From Microcebus murinus (lineage: Eukaryota > Chordata > Mammalia > Primates > Cheirogaleidae): a DNA stretch of 64,000 nt. The notes under the pieces are model-generated. The model saw nothing but the letters and a program-made list of their open reading frames with translations, ran no database searches and was not told where the DNA came from. This document shows, one piece after another, positions 45,633 through 58,412 of the stretch. Within the stretch, counting starts at the first letter, position 1, and the number at the start of each line of letters is the position of its first letter. Made by a program: the position numbers and the translations under genes. The stretch covers positions 54,699,501 to 54,763,500 of the forward strand of contig NC_134108.1 in the NCBI RefSeq assembly GCF_040939455.1. The letters are read 5' to 3'.

Positions 45633-47394
45633 AAATATATATAAAGGGGTTGAATGAACACTGCAACCAGAACCTCAGAATCACTCAAGGAAACAGTTTA
45701 AACTGGGGACATGGTTCACTGACTCTCTGCCACAGTGTCCATTCTCTAAGTCTATCCAAAACAAACTTGTGGTTTCTTACCCCCTTTAAAAATATAATTT
45801 TATAAAATATATGTGTATGTGTCAGGATCCAGTAGCAAATAGAATAATACAAACAATTCAAGAGAGTATAATGAAGGTAAAATTTCATATGGGCAATAGA
45901 AAGAGCCCAAAAAAGGAATGTTGAGACATTTAGATGCTAGCATTAGCTGGGAGTTGTTATCACTCCTGAGGCTAAAGAGAAAAAGTGGGAATAGTATCCC
46001 CACTTGAAATCCAGGCAGAACTGGAAACCTTGAGTATTGGCCAGTAGAAAGAGGAAAAAAAAAAAAAAAGTCAGAGAGACTCACTTCCTGCCTAAACATG
46101 GTGCAGAACAAAGAAAAAGAGGAAGAAATATCCCATCTTTCTTTACCTCTTACCTTCTTATCTCCTATCAGTATCTCCCATTGGTTAAATGCAATAGCAT
46201 ACTAACTGACATAGGAGCACAAGAAATACAATGTCTTAGGTTAAGCCCCTCCAGGGCACAGAGCAGTAAGGGAGTAACAGAATGCATCTGAGGTATGGGA
46301 GGCACTAACTGAAAAAACCAAGCACACACAACATAGAGGTAGATATTTTTGGGTAAAGTAAAGAAAGATAATGTCCTGAAAAGCAGAGTCTGAGAAACAA
46401 ATTCGGACAAGCAAATTTCCATTTTACACATCAATGAAATTTGCCAAAAAAGAGAACAAATAAGTGGCCTTATTTTAAAAATATGTAAGGAAAATTGTTC
46501 TTCTAAAATTTAAAAATTTATTTATTGAGATTAGTCATTTGCAGAAAGTCTTCAAAGATGCATAATTAAGAAAAACAGAGGCGGGGGGTTGACTGGTTGA
46601 AGGCTATGATGTTCACATCTTTCTCAAGCTAGACTGATAGCATAGGTGGATGAAAACCTATGAAGTGATATTCCCACAGAATATACCTGGAAAGCTTCAT
46701 CAAATATGTAAAATAATTATTCTCAGAAATTGAAGAAAGGTGGTACAGAATTGTGATCCGTGACAGAAGAAGAACATATGAGATAAACTCCAAGATGATG
46801 TTATCTTTCTTTCTGAAAAAATTTCCAGGCCACTGTGATTCCCAGGTGGGAATCCCCTTTAAGATTCTCCCCTTAAAGGGGAATTTAAGCAGGACTTTGC
46901 AATACTTTTAAGCTGGGGAGAGACAGATTGATATTCTAGAGGTCTATGGTAGCAAAACTTCACAGAAAAGAGACCAAAGACAAGGGAGGTATACACAAAA
47001 TAAGCCCTAAATTCTGCACATGGCTCACATTGAGGAAACTGCTGAATATTAAGTTTCACATGCACAGTGTAAGATTGCATGAGAGTAGATAAAAGAATAC
47101 TGCCAAAAATTGTTTAAAGCTCTTTAAAGGAAGATAAGATATCTCACTTAACAATGTTATTATGGAATTTACAATGGCTAGCATGCAATAAAAAAATAGA
47201 CGTGCAAAGAAGCAGGGTAATGTGAACCATAATTAGGAAACAGTCCCTTACTGCCACCTCACATACTTTGTGTTTTTACTCATCTTTCCAGCTCTGGTGC
47301 AGGATGGGACCACATCCAGGGCTAGCTGGGAAGGAATGCCATCATGGTGGCCCCAGAGGACAGAGCATCAAGTCAAATGACAATTATGCTGGAA
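45633..47394. other. Largely unrecognised sequence
   Basis: No young repeat or gene recognised. 45820-46300 may be an ancient repeat ('gtgtcaggatccagtagcaaat...') that I cannot name. A pure A run lies at 46057-46069. Confidence 0.4.
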
Positions 47395-47790
47395 CCCTCC
47401 AAATTCCTATGTTGAATTTTTAACCCCTAATGCCCCAGAATATGACTCAAAATGGAAATGGGGTCTTTACAGAGGTAATGAAGTTAAAATGAAGTCATTA
47501 GAGTAGACCTTGATCCAGTATGACTAGTGTCCTCATAAGAAGATGAAATTTGGACCCTGACACAACAGAGGAAAGTTATATGTCAGGTGCAGGGAGAAGC
47601 CTATTATCTACTAGCAAATAAGTGAGACCTAAATCAGAGCCTTCCTTCACGGCACTTGGTCGGAGCCAACCCTGTTGACACCTTGAGCTCAGACTTCTGA
47701 ACTCTAGAATTACGAGAAAAGAAACTTCTATTGTTTAAGCCACTCAATCTGCAGTGCTTTGTTTTATGGCAGCCCTAACAAACTGATGTA
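47395..47790 (+). mobile_element. MLT1-type MaLR solo LTR
   Basis: 'ctggaaccctccaaattcctatgttgaa', 'tggggtctttacagaggtaatgaagtt', 'gtgtcctcataagaagatgaaatt', 'ctctagaattacgagaaaagaaacttctattgtttaagcc' and the end 'ttgttttatggcagccctaacaaactgatgta' follow MaLR LTR order. Confidence 0.75.
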
Positions 47791-49054
47791 TAGTTGAAGA
47801 CTTTGAATCAAAGAAGGTTATTAAGAAGTAGCATTGACTGATAAAGCATAGAATAAGATACACATGTGATATAAATTGTAACGTTTAATCTTCATGTTTT
47901 CCCTCTTTACTTTTCTGATTCTTCTGGTTAAAATTTTTAGATTAATTGACACAGTTGCTGCCAATGATACTCTTAGTCATAATATTGCTTTTTAAATTCT
48001 CTGTCATTCTTTTGTATCAGCGCAATACCTAATATGATTTGCTTATGATTTGCCTAACCCATATAACTGAACCAACTAGCTGTAGGATTTGTAGCACTTG
48101 AGTGGCAACGCAGATCCCTTTGGTATCACTTGCAAGAAATGATTTGCTTACCTGAGTAGTTCACACACAAAGTGACTTTTTTATATGGCAAACATTGCCA
48201 CAGGCCAAACAGCTGAAAAACTAAAAGCTCTGTATCTATTCTACCGGTCATTAGGTTAGGAATGAAATCAATTCTATAGATTTTTAAGCTTAGCAGTCTC
48301 AGTCCTATTTGGAAATCAACAGCAAACTCTAATCATAATCCTTCTCTTAATATTTATCTATGCTATAGTGCTCAAATATGTGTTTTTCAGAATCTTTATG
48401 TTGCTATACACTTTCCTCTTAATGATAGAACAATTGTCTTCCAAGAGAGAACAAGAAAATCTGACACAAAGATTGGAATAAACACTATCAAAAACTACAC
48501 CCATAACCTTTACACATAAGACTATGATGCATAACTATATTGATCAAATCTTGTGATTAAATGATTCAGCTTAGGCTAAAGAGTGACAAAAAGAGGACTG
48601 AGAATTTCAACCAACATAAGGGACAATTTTTGGACCAATCACATTTCTGTCTCTGCTAAACAATTCTGCACCCAAATTAATTTTTCTGCTTCTGTGCTAA
48701 ATAACATCTGTAATTGATGAAATAACTTAATTGCTCACTCTAGAGGCTATTTGTTCCTGGGAGACTAGACTATGAAAAAATTAAATTAGCTTATTTGCCA
48801 ATACTAACATTTTGCTAATGAAGGCTTTCTCAGCAATACATAGTATTTTGCATTAAATCTCCTTCATTCCAGCCAGTCCTCTGTCTTGGATGATCTGTCT
48901 TAAAATCACTGAGTACAGGTTATTAAGCCATGGAAGTATTGTGAAATAAATTCTCATAATGAGATAAAACTAATATTTGTTCAATGTGATATTCTCCATG
49001 AAGACATGACATCCAATAAACTCAGCTTTGCTTGATCATGGTGGATTTTGGCCA
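47791..49054. other. No recognised feature
   Basis: AT-rich sequence, nothing assignable. Confidence 0.4.
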
Positions 49055-49205
49055 ATCTTTTTGTGAGCAGTAGGGAATTTTGAAGGATTTTAAGTAGGAT
49101 TGTTATAGTCAAATGTGCATTTGGAAGAGATTGTCCTACATGAGAATAGCAAGAGAAGATGTGCAGAGGTTGATGGATAGCTTCAAGATTCCAAAGTTTT
49201 ACTGT
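49055..49205 (-). mobile_element. L2 LINE fragment
   Basis: 'gtagggaattttgaaggattttaagtaggattgttatagtcaaatgtgcatttgga' matches the antisense of the L2 C-terminal region. Short and diverged. Confidence 0.5.
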
Positions 49206-50989
49206 AATAACATTTTAAATTCTTATAATTATTTTTCATTTAGACTTTCTTACAGATAAAATAATAGACTTTTAAATAGCATTAATGGACTTTCTTGATA
49301 TTTTATACATTAGTATAAATGAATGAATATATTATACAACCATATCAACAGTAAACCTTGTATGAAGTTACTTGTTTGATAATTTTGAGATTTGGAGCTA
49401 TTAGAGCTGAGAACCAGATCTCAATTTTTAAGGACTGCAAGCAAGAATTTCCTACCTAAAAATCGCTTAAGAAGTCTGTCAGCCTGTTTTCCATTTCTTA
49501 ACATCAATGTTAGTGTCAATCAATCTAGTCATCTAGTTGTAAAGACAAAATATTGATGTGAAGATAATCAAATATTCAATGGGAAATTATTCCTTCTTTT
49601 TGCTTGCTGAACGGGGTTTTTATTTATATAAAACCATTTGTTTTATTTATATAAAACCATTTATGCTAATTGGTTTTATATAATTCACTGGTCCAAAGCA
49701 CCCATTAAATTCACACCCATTATAATGTATACTCAATTCATATTGCATTCAGGAGAATTCTAAGTCTATTCTGGTACACTGAACCATGATCATGGTACTG
49801 ACCAGCTTGCATTCATGTTCAGAACTTGTGATTATTGGGAACATTTCTCCAATTGCCCAGCACCTAAGGCTATTGATCTGGTGCCATACCTTAGAGCATT
49901 TCTCCATCCATTTTCTCCACCTATTTTCAACCATTGTTCTAAATTTGACCTTTGCTTTGCTCTGTGATTTTACTTCTCTGGTAGTTACTTATATAGATGT
50001 ATGTTTATGACAATAAATCTCTCCTTGAATCTAGTTCTTGAATTAACTACAATTTTTAGCAAGGCAGGTAGCTTGTTTATTGCAGTTCATTTTGGATTCT
50101 TCTGAATGGTTATCTTAATATTTTTAATCACCAACACTTTCAGTTTTATTTATTTGTAAAGTCATAAGCAATCACCTATTATTAAAGCTTTTATGATTAT
50201 TTTAATGTGTGTGCCTTAGATTTTGAATTTGACAGCTATGGAAAAGTATAAATCATTGCATAAATATTAGATGTTTTATTGCCTATTTCACAACAATATA
50301 TGTTTCCATTCTGCAGATTAATTACATTATATAATGTAAATTTTTAAGACTTTTTTTCTGGAATCAAATGATAGAGTGGAGGTATTTGTATAACTATTAA
50401 TGAATCTATACTTTATTTCTATGTTGCTGTGATGATTTATAAAGGCTTTCTTCCCCTGCCTTGTATCAACCTGTTTTCCAGCCCAACCCTAAGCTACTAA
50501 AACTCCATTCATACTAATTTCCAAGATTAAGAACTAGTCTAGTGTTCAATTTCACTGAATATTTTGCTGCTAATGTATTTTGTAAAGACAATATACAGCA
50601 AACCTTGGGCTTTATATGAGTATCTGAACTCATTTAAAGCTTAAAATATACAATTCAGGGGAAGGTGAAAAACGTAATTTAGCTCAAATGCACAACTTTG
50701 ACCACCATTGCTGGAGTCAAAATAAATCTGGTGCATTATGGACTCTGGTGTCTACATCAAGTGAAGAATTTGCCTTTTCTCTTAGATAGGCATGCTCTAA
50801 ACTGCATAATCTAGTGGTCCTTCTGCTTTGGTGACAGTTTTAGACGCATTTGAAATCCTCTCAGCCCTTTGATTAAAATTAGTTGGAATGATTTGGGGGT
50901 AGGGGAGTAGAGAGGAAGGTTGAGTGCTAGCAGAAGAAGATATACTGTTGTGGCCTCTGGTTAGATTACTCTAGTGAAACAGAATACAT
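49206..50989. other. Largely unrecognised AT-rich sequence
   Basis: It includes a tandem duplication with an inverted third copy at 49617-49684 (unit 'ttttatttatataaaaccat'; inverted copy 'ggttttatataa'). No gene recognised. Confidence 0.45.
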
Positions 50990-51322
50990 GGTTGCAAATT
51001 ATAGACATCATTCACCAAATATATCTGCCTCCATTCTACTTATACCCAGGTGTTTTCATTAAAAGTTATTCAAGGCCATGCTACTTAATTTGACCAATGA
51101 AATGTCAGTATAAGACCAAAGCTTAAGAGCCTGTGCTATACACCCATCGTCCTTCCCCTGTATTACCATATAGAAGCATGTGTCAGGGCAGAATCTCTGT
51201 CAGCCTGCATCTCTGCTGTGTTTACACACTTTGAATGATATTTCTATTGGGGTTTTTAAGCCATTGATATATGTAGATATTTTATTACTGCAGTGTGGTT
51301 TAGCCATCCTCACTGATACAAA
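50990..51322 (+). mobile_element. Probable ancient LTR-type repeat
   Basis: 'gaagcatgtgtcagggcagaatctctgtcagcctgcatc' and the end 'tttaagccattgatatatg...ttactgcagtgtggtttagccatcctcactgatac' resemble the 3' half of an old mammalian LTR-like repeat. The name is not assigned. Confidence 0.4.
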
Positions 51323-51489
51323 TGTTTGTTAAGTTCAACTCATTTTTATTATCATCTGTAAAACTCTCTTAGAATATTTACTTGATTTAACAAATTCATT
51401 GAATGGTCAAAGAGTAAAGTCCTATCTCTATTATATGATTTCTCTGTTCATTGTTAGGTCATTAGAAAAAATTATATTAGTTTTCATTT

Positions 51490-52250
51490 TTTCTTACTTT
51501 CCTTTTGCTTCTTAGAAAACTAAAATCTAGTTTGCAGTCTGAGTTCTAAAATGACACTTCTCTAATTAAACCGTCTAATAGGCTCCTTATTGACAAATGT
51601 AATCAACATTTTTCAAACCTTATCTCTCATATTTTCTACAATATTTGATTCTTCTTCTTTGGGCTCACTCTTCTTCAGTTTCCAGGGCATAATTTACCAT
51701 TGTATAATGATCTAACTTCGTAAACTTGCATTCTCAGTTCTTTGATGTTTTTTTCCTACCCCTGTCAATATTCCAAATATTAACATTTCTCAGGATTTTA
51801 TCTTTAGTAGTCTTTCATCAAACGTTGCTTTTAGGCAACATGACCAAGTCTGTGGTCTTCAGTCTTCCCCTAAAGACCCTTTATTCAGCTACCATGTTTC
51901 CTATGAGCTTCAGATTATAATTTCCCACCAATTAAAGACTATCATTTATGCTCTCAGACAACTTACTATCATCACACCTATTATTTATTTTTCCCCATAT
52001 TTGTACAATCACTGAAGACCAAAATTAGTGTTTAATTCTGTACTCTGTCTTCCATCTACTGTCCTCTAATTGTTCTCTAAATCCTCCTATCCCACAGTTC
52101 ACAAGAACATATCATTTCCTCTTGCTTTATATTCCTTGAGCCCTTTTTTATCCTTATGATCACCCTTTCTGCCTCATTTATGTTGGGTCTTTTCCATCAT
52201 TTTGGAATACTACATCACCTCCAAACTGGATTAGGACTTCAAGGTCCATT
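51490..52250 (+). mobile_element. Possible L2 LINE fragment
   Basis: Pyrimidine-rich sense-strand sequence with weak resemblance to the L2 ORF2 region ('catgtttcctatgagcttcagattataatttccc', 'tttctgcctcatttatgttgg'). Very diverged, and the call rests on overall pattern only. Confidence 0.35.
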
Positions 52251-52340
52251 ATTCCCTCCATTCCTCCATGAAACAGAAGATAGTTTTTAAGCTAATACTT
52301 GATTATCTTTTTCTTGCTTATGCTATTTCCATGACTCTCC

Positions 52341-52401
52341 AATAGAAACAGCAATTAAAAATCTCCCTAAAAAGAAAAGTCCCGGTCCAGATGGCTTCAC
52401 A
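52341..52401 (+). mobile_element. Isolated 61-bp fragment of L1 ORF2
   Basis: Matches the intact ORF2 at residues 463-482 (translation [19 protein letters not shown]) with one base difference (ccc-t-aaaa). It matches the complement of about 41461-41521. It has no 3' UTR, poly(A) or visible TSD. The flanks show no L1 similarity. Confidence 0.9.
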
Positions 52402-52687
52402 AATATTTAAACTTTTTAAAATCCATATCTTATATAGACCAATAAAATGCATAACTATAATCAATCTATTATTGCTGATGGGATGCAGAGCATTTTCCTT
52501 TGACTTTGCACTCCAACCCTACTCCCATTCTATAACCCTCTGTAATCCTTAGGGATCCATGGAATTAAATTTTGAAGCCAATACTAAATACCATACTAAT
52601 ACTAAATACCCAAAACACTACATATAATACAAATTAGATTTCCATGTTACTCTTTATGATTCATACATATGTTATTTTTATACCTTC

Positions 52688-52914
52688 TCTTTACTATATA
52701 CCACATATAACACATATTTTTTGTTTCATTTGTTGTTTTATTAGCCTGAAGTGCTTTGACTCCTGATTTTCTTGGTTTACTCTTATTAGGATTAATTAAA
52801 ATTAGTTGAAAGCTTTCCTCTTGGATCTATACCAAAGGTAGTTATAAGTTCAGCTCCTCTCCTTCCCATTATTTTTTCCATGTAGCTATTTTAAAAACAA
52901 AGATCAAAATCTTA
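52688..52914 (+). repeat. Direct duplication, copy 1 (about 0.23 kb)
   Basis: Near-identical to 53947-54157 (about 10-12 substitutions over roughly 210 aligned bases, plus an 11-bp gap near the start). The shared core is 'gattagcctgaagtgctttg' to 'ccatgtggctattttaaaaac'. No known repeat family recognised. Confidence 0.9.
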
Positions 52915-53834
52915 GTTCAATATTACAGGCTTGAGTATTCAAAGACTTACTGGAATTTTTGATGTTGATTCTCAAGAGAGTTAAAGAGTGTCTCAAAGAT
53001 TAAAAACTCTTGAGTTGTTAACTTTTTCATCATTTTCTGGGTGATATTTTTCAATAAAAGAAAATAAATTAACATGTGAAGCAATGAATGATGGAAGAGA
53101 GTTATGGAAGCACTTGAATCCTTGTTTTAGTGGTTTCTGGAGTTTAGATGCATCCTTGCCCTTTGTGTGGGTTATTTATTCTATTATGTAAACTGTTCTA
53201 GTATCCCTCAAATAAATACCCTTTGAATACCAGATAATTTGAACTGGGATTGTGTAACTTACATCTAACTTCTTTATAATTTTATGCACATAAGCACAAA
53301 AAGTTGTGTATACTTCAGAGAGTTAAAGATTTCTCCAGATCCCATTCAAGGAGTTTAACTTGAACAACTATATTCTAGGCAAAGTTTACTCATCTTTCCT
53401 CTGTCTCCATAATTTCTCATTCAAAAGTTATTTAAAATTCAATCACACCTCTTTAATTTGGTTTACAGTTTGTCACAGCCTTCCTTCATACTCTGGGCTC
53501 TTTAATGGAAGGAATTGTATTCCTTTATTTCTCTAGTTTTATTATTTTAATTTTTAATTTTTATTTATGTAATTTTCTAGTTTTCTTTATTTTATGATTA
53601 TGTTTTCATGTTCAAATGTAGAAGATAATAGAGCAAATTTAACTTATTGTATGTCTCAAAAGATCATTCTTTTTATTGCCAGCTATCATTTTATTGCATA
53701 GATATATCACTCTGAAGATGATTCTAGTACTTCTGAAAGTTAAAAAGAACATTAGAGATCAGATAATTTTTGCTCCAGTCTATATACATACCTATTCTTG
53801 AGAGCCTTAGATAGCTGTCCATCTATCTCCTTTT

Positions 53835-53925
53835 ATTTTTATTTTATTTTTTAGAAATAGAATCTCACTGTGTTGCTCAGGTTGGTCTTGAACTCCTGGC
53901 CTCAAGACATCCTCCTATCTTATAC
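53835..53925 (-). mobile_element. Alu-like monomer fragment (FLAM/FRAM type)
   Basis: 'tttagaaatagaatctcactgtgttgctcaggttggtcttgaactcctggcctcaag' is the antisense of an Alu left arm. Only about 90 bp is retained. Confidence 0.75.
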
Positions 53926-53946
53926 TTTGTCTTTATCACATATATA

Positions 53947-54157
53947 TCTTTACTATATACCACTTATTTTTAGTTTCATTTGTTGTTTGATTAGCCTGAA
54001 GTGCTTTGACTCCTGGTTTTCTTGGTTTACTCTTGTTAGGATTAATTAAAATTAGTTGAAAGTGTTACTCTTGGATCTATACCAAAGGTAGTTATAAGTT
54101 CAGTTCCTCTCCTTCCCATTGTTTTTTTCCATGTGGCTATTTTAAAAACAGACTAAT
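53947..54157 (+). repeat. Direct duplication, copy 2 (about 0.21 kb)
   Basis: Partner of 52688-52914. It lies about 1.03 kb downstream of it, between the Alu monomer and an LTR. Confidence 0.9.
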
Positions 54158-54520
54158 CAAAATATTAAATTTTGGCTTAAATAACAGAAATTTATTTTAT
54201 CACAGTTCTGGAGGCTGAAAGTCCAAGATCAAGGTGTTGGTAGGGTTGATTGCTCCTTGTTCTTCTCTTTCTAGTTTGAAGACAGCTGCCTTCTCATTAT
54301 TTCCTCATATAGCATTTTCTCTGTGATTATCCTGGTGTCTCTCGCTCTCCCTCTTCTAGGAGGACACCAGCCATCTTGTGTTAGTGTCCCACCCTTATGA
54401 CCTCATTTAACCTCATTACCTCCTTGATTAACCTATCTCCAAATACAGTCACACTGACGGTTACAGGTTCAACATATGAATTTGAATTAAGGTGACATAA
54501 TTCAGTCACTAACAATAACA
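54158..54520 (-). mobile_element. MLT1-type MaLR solo LTR
   Basis: 'aacagaaatttattttatcacagttctggaggctgaaagtccaagatcaaggtgttggtagg' to 'cctatctccaaatacagtcacac' and 'caacatatgaatttg...cattcagtcactaac' is the antisense of the family seen in sense at 25125 and 47395. Confidence 0.75.
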
Positions 54521-54647
54521 ACATTTTATGTGTAGTTTACTTCCTGCTCACATAATTAGGAAGACATATTTAAATTTTAATTTTGAACAATAATCTTGAA
54601 AAATTTCCATGTAGTTTCTAAATTTCAAATTGGTCTTTTTTATGTTT

Positions 54648-54930
54648 TCTTTTTTTTTTTTAATTTTAGAATATTATGGGGATACAAATGTTTAGGTTAC
54701 ATATATTGCCTTTGCCCCATCTGAATCAGAGCTACAAGGATGTTCATCCCAAGACAGTGAGCACTGCACTTATTAGGTATGAATATACTCATCCCCTCCT
54801 CCTCCCTCCCGTATGCCTGACACCCAATGAATGTTACTACTATATGTGCACTTAACTGTTGATCAGTTAGTACCAATTTGATTGTGAGTATATGTAGTGC
54901 TTGTTTTTCCATTCTTGTGATACTTTAGTG
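54648..54930 (-). mobile_element. L1, 5'-truncated (3' UTR and last ORF2 codons)
   Basis: Poly(T), then 'ttagaatattatggggatacaaatg', the C-rich block 'catcccctcctcctccctccc' and 'agttagtaccaatttgattgtgag', ending in the last codons ('gtttttccattcttgtgatac'). Antisense lemur-lineage L1 3' UTR. Confidence 0.88.
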
Positions 54931-56250
54931 ATCCATTTCACTGAATCATGAAATGATTCAGAGTTAGTGCCATGACAACTAGGTTTCCCTTATCACTTTT
55001 ATCAGAAAGTGATATTTCATTCATTCATCTTTAGGAAGCATGATCCATTTTCTACTGAAAGGTCAGAATTTTATAAAATGTAAGTAAAGTAAGAGAGGGA
55101 GAGCAATTTGCAATTTCTTTGAAAAGTCAGTTAAATTTTTAATAACAGAAAACTAGCCAGTGCATAAAGCACAACTGCTTAAATTTCCACTGGAATCATT
55201 TTGGTTATAAATTACATATTATTTGTTTGAAATCAAATATGCATATTTTATCTTATTCTGAATGACAGTGACCATATGCAGCTTTTCAAGCACATGATTA
55301 TATTAGGTGTGACTACACTAGCATGGCCAATTTAATGGCATATGGGTAAAATAATTTTTCCTTCAATTTTTAACTTGAATGTATCATAACTAAAACAAAT
55401 TTTATAATAATCTTAGAGTTTCTGAATATGTCTATAATAGCCTCTTAACATTCATTTCATAGTTTATCCTTTTTGTTTATCCTTTTTGTACATGTTTTTG
55501 GAAGTTTGTTGTGGAATGAATATAAGAAATTTAGGATTAAGTATTTTAATTTAATTGCTAAGGTGATTATAATGCCTTATTGCTTATAATACTCATCATG
55601 TCCTCACAATTTAGTAACCACTGCTATTTCTTTATACCTTAGTCACAGTAGAAATTTTCACTGGAGTGTTGTTTATAGAAAGCTGGAAGTCTATTCATTA
55701 AATTATTTTTCCCCAAAAAACCTATTGAATGAATACCTCTTGTACCATCTCAGAGTCTAAATAAGGAAGGGGATCACATCAATAGATAGAAAAGAGCTAT
55801 AATCAGAGAAAAGAAAAAGATATTCTCTAAGTTTTCAAAAAGGATGTATATTTACTAGATAAAAATTTCACAAGAGCAGTGCCCCTTGTGATTATGATTT
55901 GTGATTATGTAAAGGTTTGTGATTATGTAAAGGTTCAGTTGTATTACATATTACCTTATATTATCTTTTCTATAGTGGCTTTTTACTATTTAGGTAAAAG
56001 AGAGCTTTTTTACTATTTAAATAAATAAAATTGAATTTTCTAAGTGGAGTGTATAGCCAATATATTGACTAAGATTTTTCTTTTTATTTGATCAGTACAA
56101 ATTTGAAGATTCAGCATTAAGTTTAATTGTTTATAAATAATGTGCAAATTTTATGTTACATGCTTTATTTCAGGACTACTTTTCTTATATAAAAATTCTA
56201 TCAAATGAAGACAACCCTTAGTAATATATAATAGTTAACACTGTAAGGAA
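54931..56250. other. No recognised feature
   Basis: AT-rich sequence. Small tandem slips are visible at 55462-55490 ('gtttatccttttt' twice) and 55910-55937 ('tttgtgattatgtaaagg' twice). Confidence 0.45.
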
Positions 56251-56900
56251 TTCTTTTTTTTCTTTTATTTCATTATATTATGGAGGTACATATATTGTTA
56301 GGGTTACATATATTGCCCCTGACACCCCTCCCCACCATCGTGCCAGAGCTTCAAGCACGTCAAACCCCCAGGTGGTGTGCACCACACCCATTATGTAAGT
56401 ATACACCCCTCCCCTCCTCCCAACCACCTGCCCATCACCTGATAATTTTTTTTTCTTTTTTTCTTTTGGCATTTTGGTTACCTTATATATCTTTGCCTCT
56501 CTCTAAGAAGGGTTAGAGGCATTCCCTTCCCACCCCCTACAATGCTCGCCACATCCCTAGGATGTGGGTCTCCCTGCCCCCCCAATACCTGGTGATCACT
56601 ACCACCATTTGAGCACCATAGTTTTAATCAGTCAGTACCAATTTGATGGCCAGTAGATATGGAGCCCATTTTCCTGGTCTTTTGTCGCCTCACTGTGGAT
56701 AACAGGCTTAAGCTTAATCCAGGATAGCATAAACGGTGCTAGCTCACTGTCGTTTCTTAGAATTGAGTAGTATTCCATTGTGAGCATATACCAAATTTTA
56801 ATTATCCACTCCTGAATTGACAGGCACTTGGGTTGTTTCCATGACCTTGCAATAGTGAAGTGTGCTGCGATAACCATTCAGGTACAGAAATTCTTTAGCA
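56251..56900 (-). mobile_element. L1, 5'-truncated (3' UTR and ORF2 C-terminus)
   Basis: 'tttcattatattatggaggtacatatattg', C-rich blocks at 56401-56440 and 56520-56590, then antisense ORF2 C-terminal sequence to about residue 1200 ('gtgctgcgataaccattcagg'). The 3' UTR is longer and more diverged than in the intact copy, so it is an older subfamily or carries an insertion of about 150 bp (56440-56590). Confidence 0.8.
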
Positions 56901-57065
56901 ACAAGCAATCTATATGGTAACAATCCAGTTTCATAAACTTGACAATATCATCTTCCCAGACTTACAGGCAGATTTCATGCGAGGAATTCCTTACACTGGA
57001 GTCTAAAAGGAAGATGTGTGGATAATAGTATCTAAAAGGCTTGAGGTTCCTACATCTCTCAAGTA

Positions 57066-57930
57066 TTTACTTTTTCAAATTTCAGAATATTATAGGGGTA
57101 CAAACATTTTGGTTACATATGATGCCTTTGTTTCACCTAAGCCAGGGCTACTTTGTGCCCTCCCCCCATACAGTGCGCTCCGCATCCATTATTTGTGACT
57201 TTATCCACTTCCACCATCGCCCTCCCACCTGACCAGCACCCAGTGAATATTACTACCATGTGAGCACCTTAGTGTTGATCAGTTAGTGCCAATTTGATGG
57301 TGAGTATATGTGGTGCTTGGTTTTCCATTCTTGTGACACCTCACTTTGAAGAATGGGCTCAAGCTCTATCCAGGATAATATAACAAGTGCTAGTTCACCA
57401 TATTTTTTTTTTGTAGTTAAGTAGTATTCTATGGTATTAAGTAGTATTCTATAGTATACATATACCACATTTTATTAATCCACTCATGTATTCATGTATT
57501 GGTGGCCATTTGGGTTGTTTCCACATCTTTGCAATTGTGAATTGTCCTGTTATAAACATTTGAGTCCAAATGTCTTTTTTTATAAAATATCTTTTTTATT
57601 TCCTTTGGGTAAATACCTAGTAGTGGGATTGCTGGATCAAATAGTAGGTCTACTTTTAGTTCTTTGAGGTATTTCCATACTACTTTCCATAATGGTTGTA
57701 CTAGTTTGCACTCCCATCATAATGTAGGAGGGTTCCTTTCTCTCTGCATCCACACAAGCATCGGACTTTTGGGGACTTTTTGATAAAGCCATTCTCATGG
57801 AAGTTAGGTAATATCTCATTGTAGTTTTAATTTGTATTTCGATAATGACTAGAGATGTTGAACACTTTTTTATATATATTTTCTGGCCATTATTCTGTCT
57901 TCTTTTGGAAAGATTTCCTCTGATTGAGGC
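57066..57930 (-). mobile_element. L1, 5'-truncated (3' UTR and ORF2 C-terminus)
   Basis: 'tttttcaaatttcagaatattataggggtac' to 'ggccattattctgtcttcttttggaaagatttc' in antisense. It contains a local 20-bp tandem duplication at 57417-57456 ('taagtagtattctatggtat' / 'taagtagtattctatagtat'). Frames are broken. Confidence 0.85.
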
Positions 57931-58078
57931 AATGGAGACCTATGGTAGAGCCTGAGAGATCTTTCCATAGATTTTGGCTCTTGGCCATCCCTATGACAAA
58001 GCTAAAATACCTTCAGAGGCCAGAGTGTCAGAGTAGTATATGTGTATTTTTGTAAAGCTTTTAGCTGCTTTAGAAGAA

Positions 58079-58412
58079 GGCTGAGCACAATGGCTCACTC
58101 CTGTAATCCTGGCACTCTGGGATGCGGGGCAGGAGGATCGCTCAAGGTCAGGAGTTTGAGACCAGCCTGTGCAGGAGCGAGACACCATCTCTACTATAAA
58201 TAGAAATAAATTATCTGAACAACTAAAAATATATATATATAAAATTAGCCAGGCATGGTGGTGCATGGCTGCAATCTCAGCTACCTAGGAGGCTGAGGCA
58301 GAAGGGTTGCTTGAGCCCAGGAGTTTGAGGTTGCTGTGAGCTAGGCTGAGCCACGGCACTCTAGCCAGGGTAACAGAGCCAGACTCTGTCTCAAAAAAAA
58401 AAAAAAAAAAAA
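58079..58412 (+). mobile_element. Strepsirrhine-type Alu, dimeric
   Basis: 'ggctgagcacaatggctcactcc' to 'gagccagactctgtctc' with a pure A20 tail. It carries the lineage-specific 'aaattatctgaacaactaaaaatatata' middle. No clear TSD was found by eye. Confidence 0.93.
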
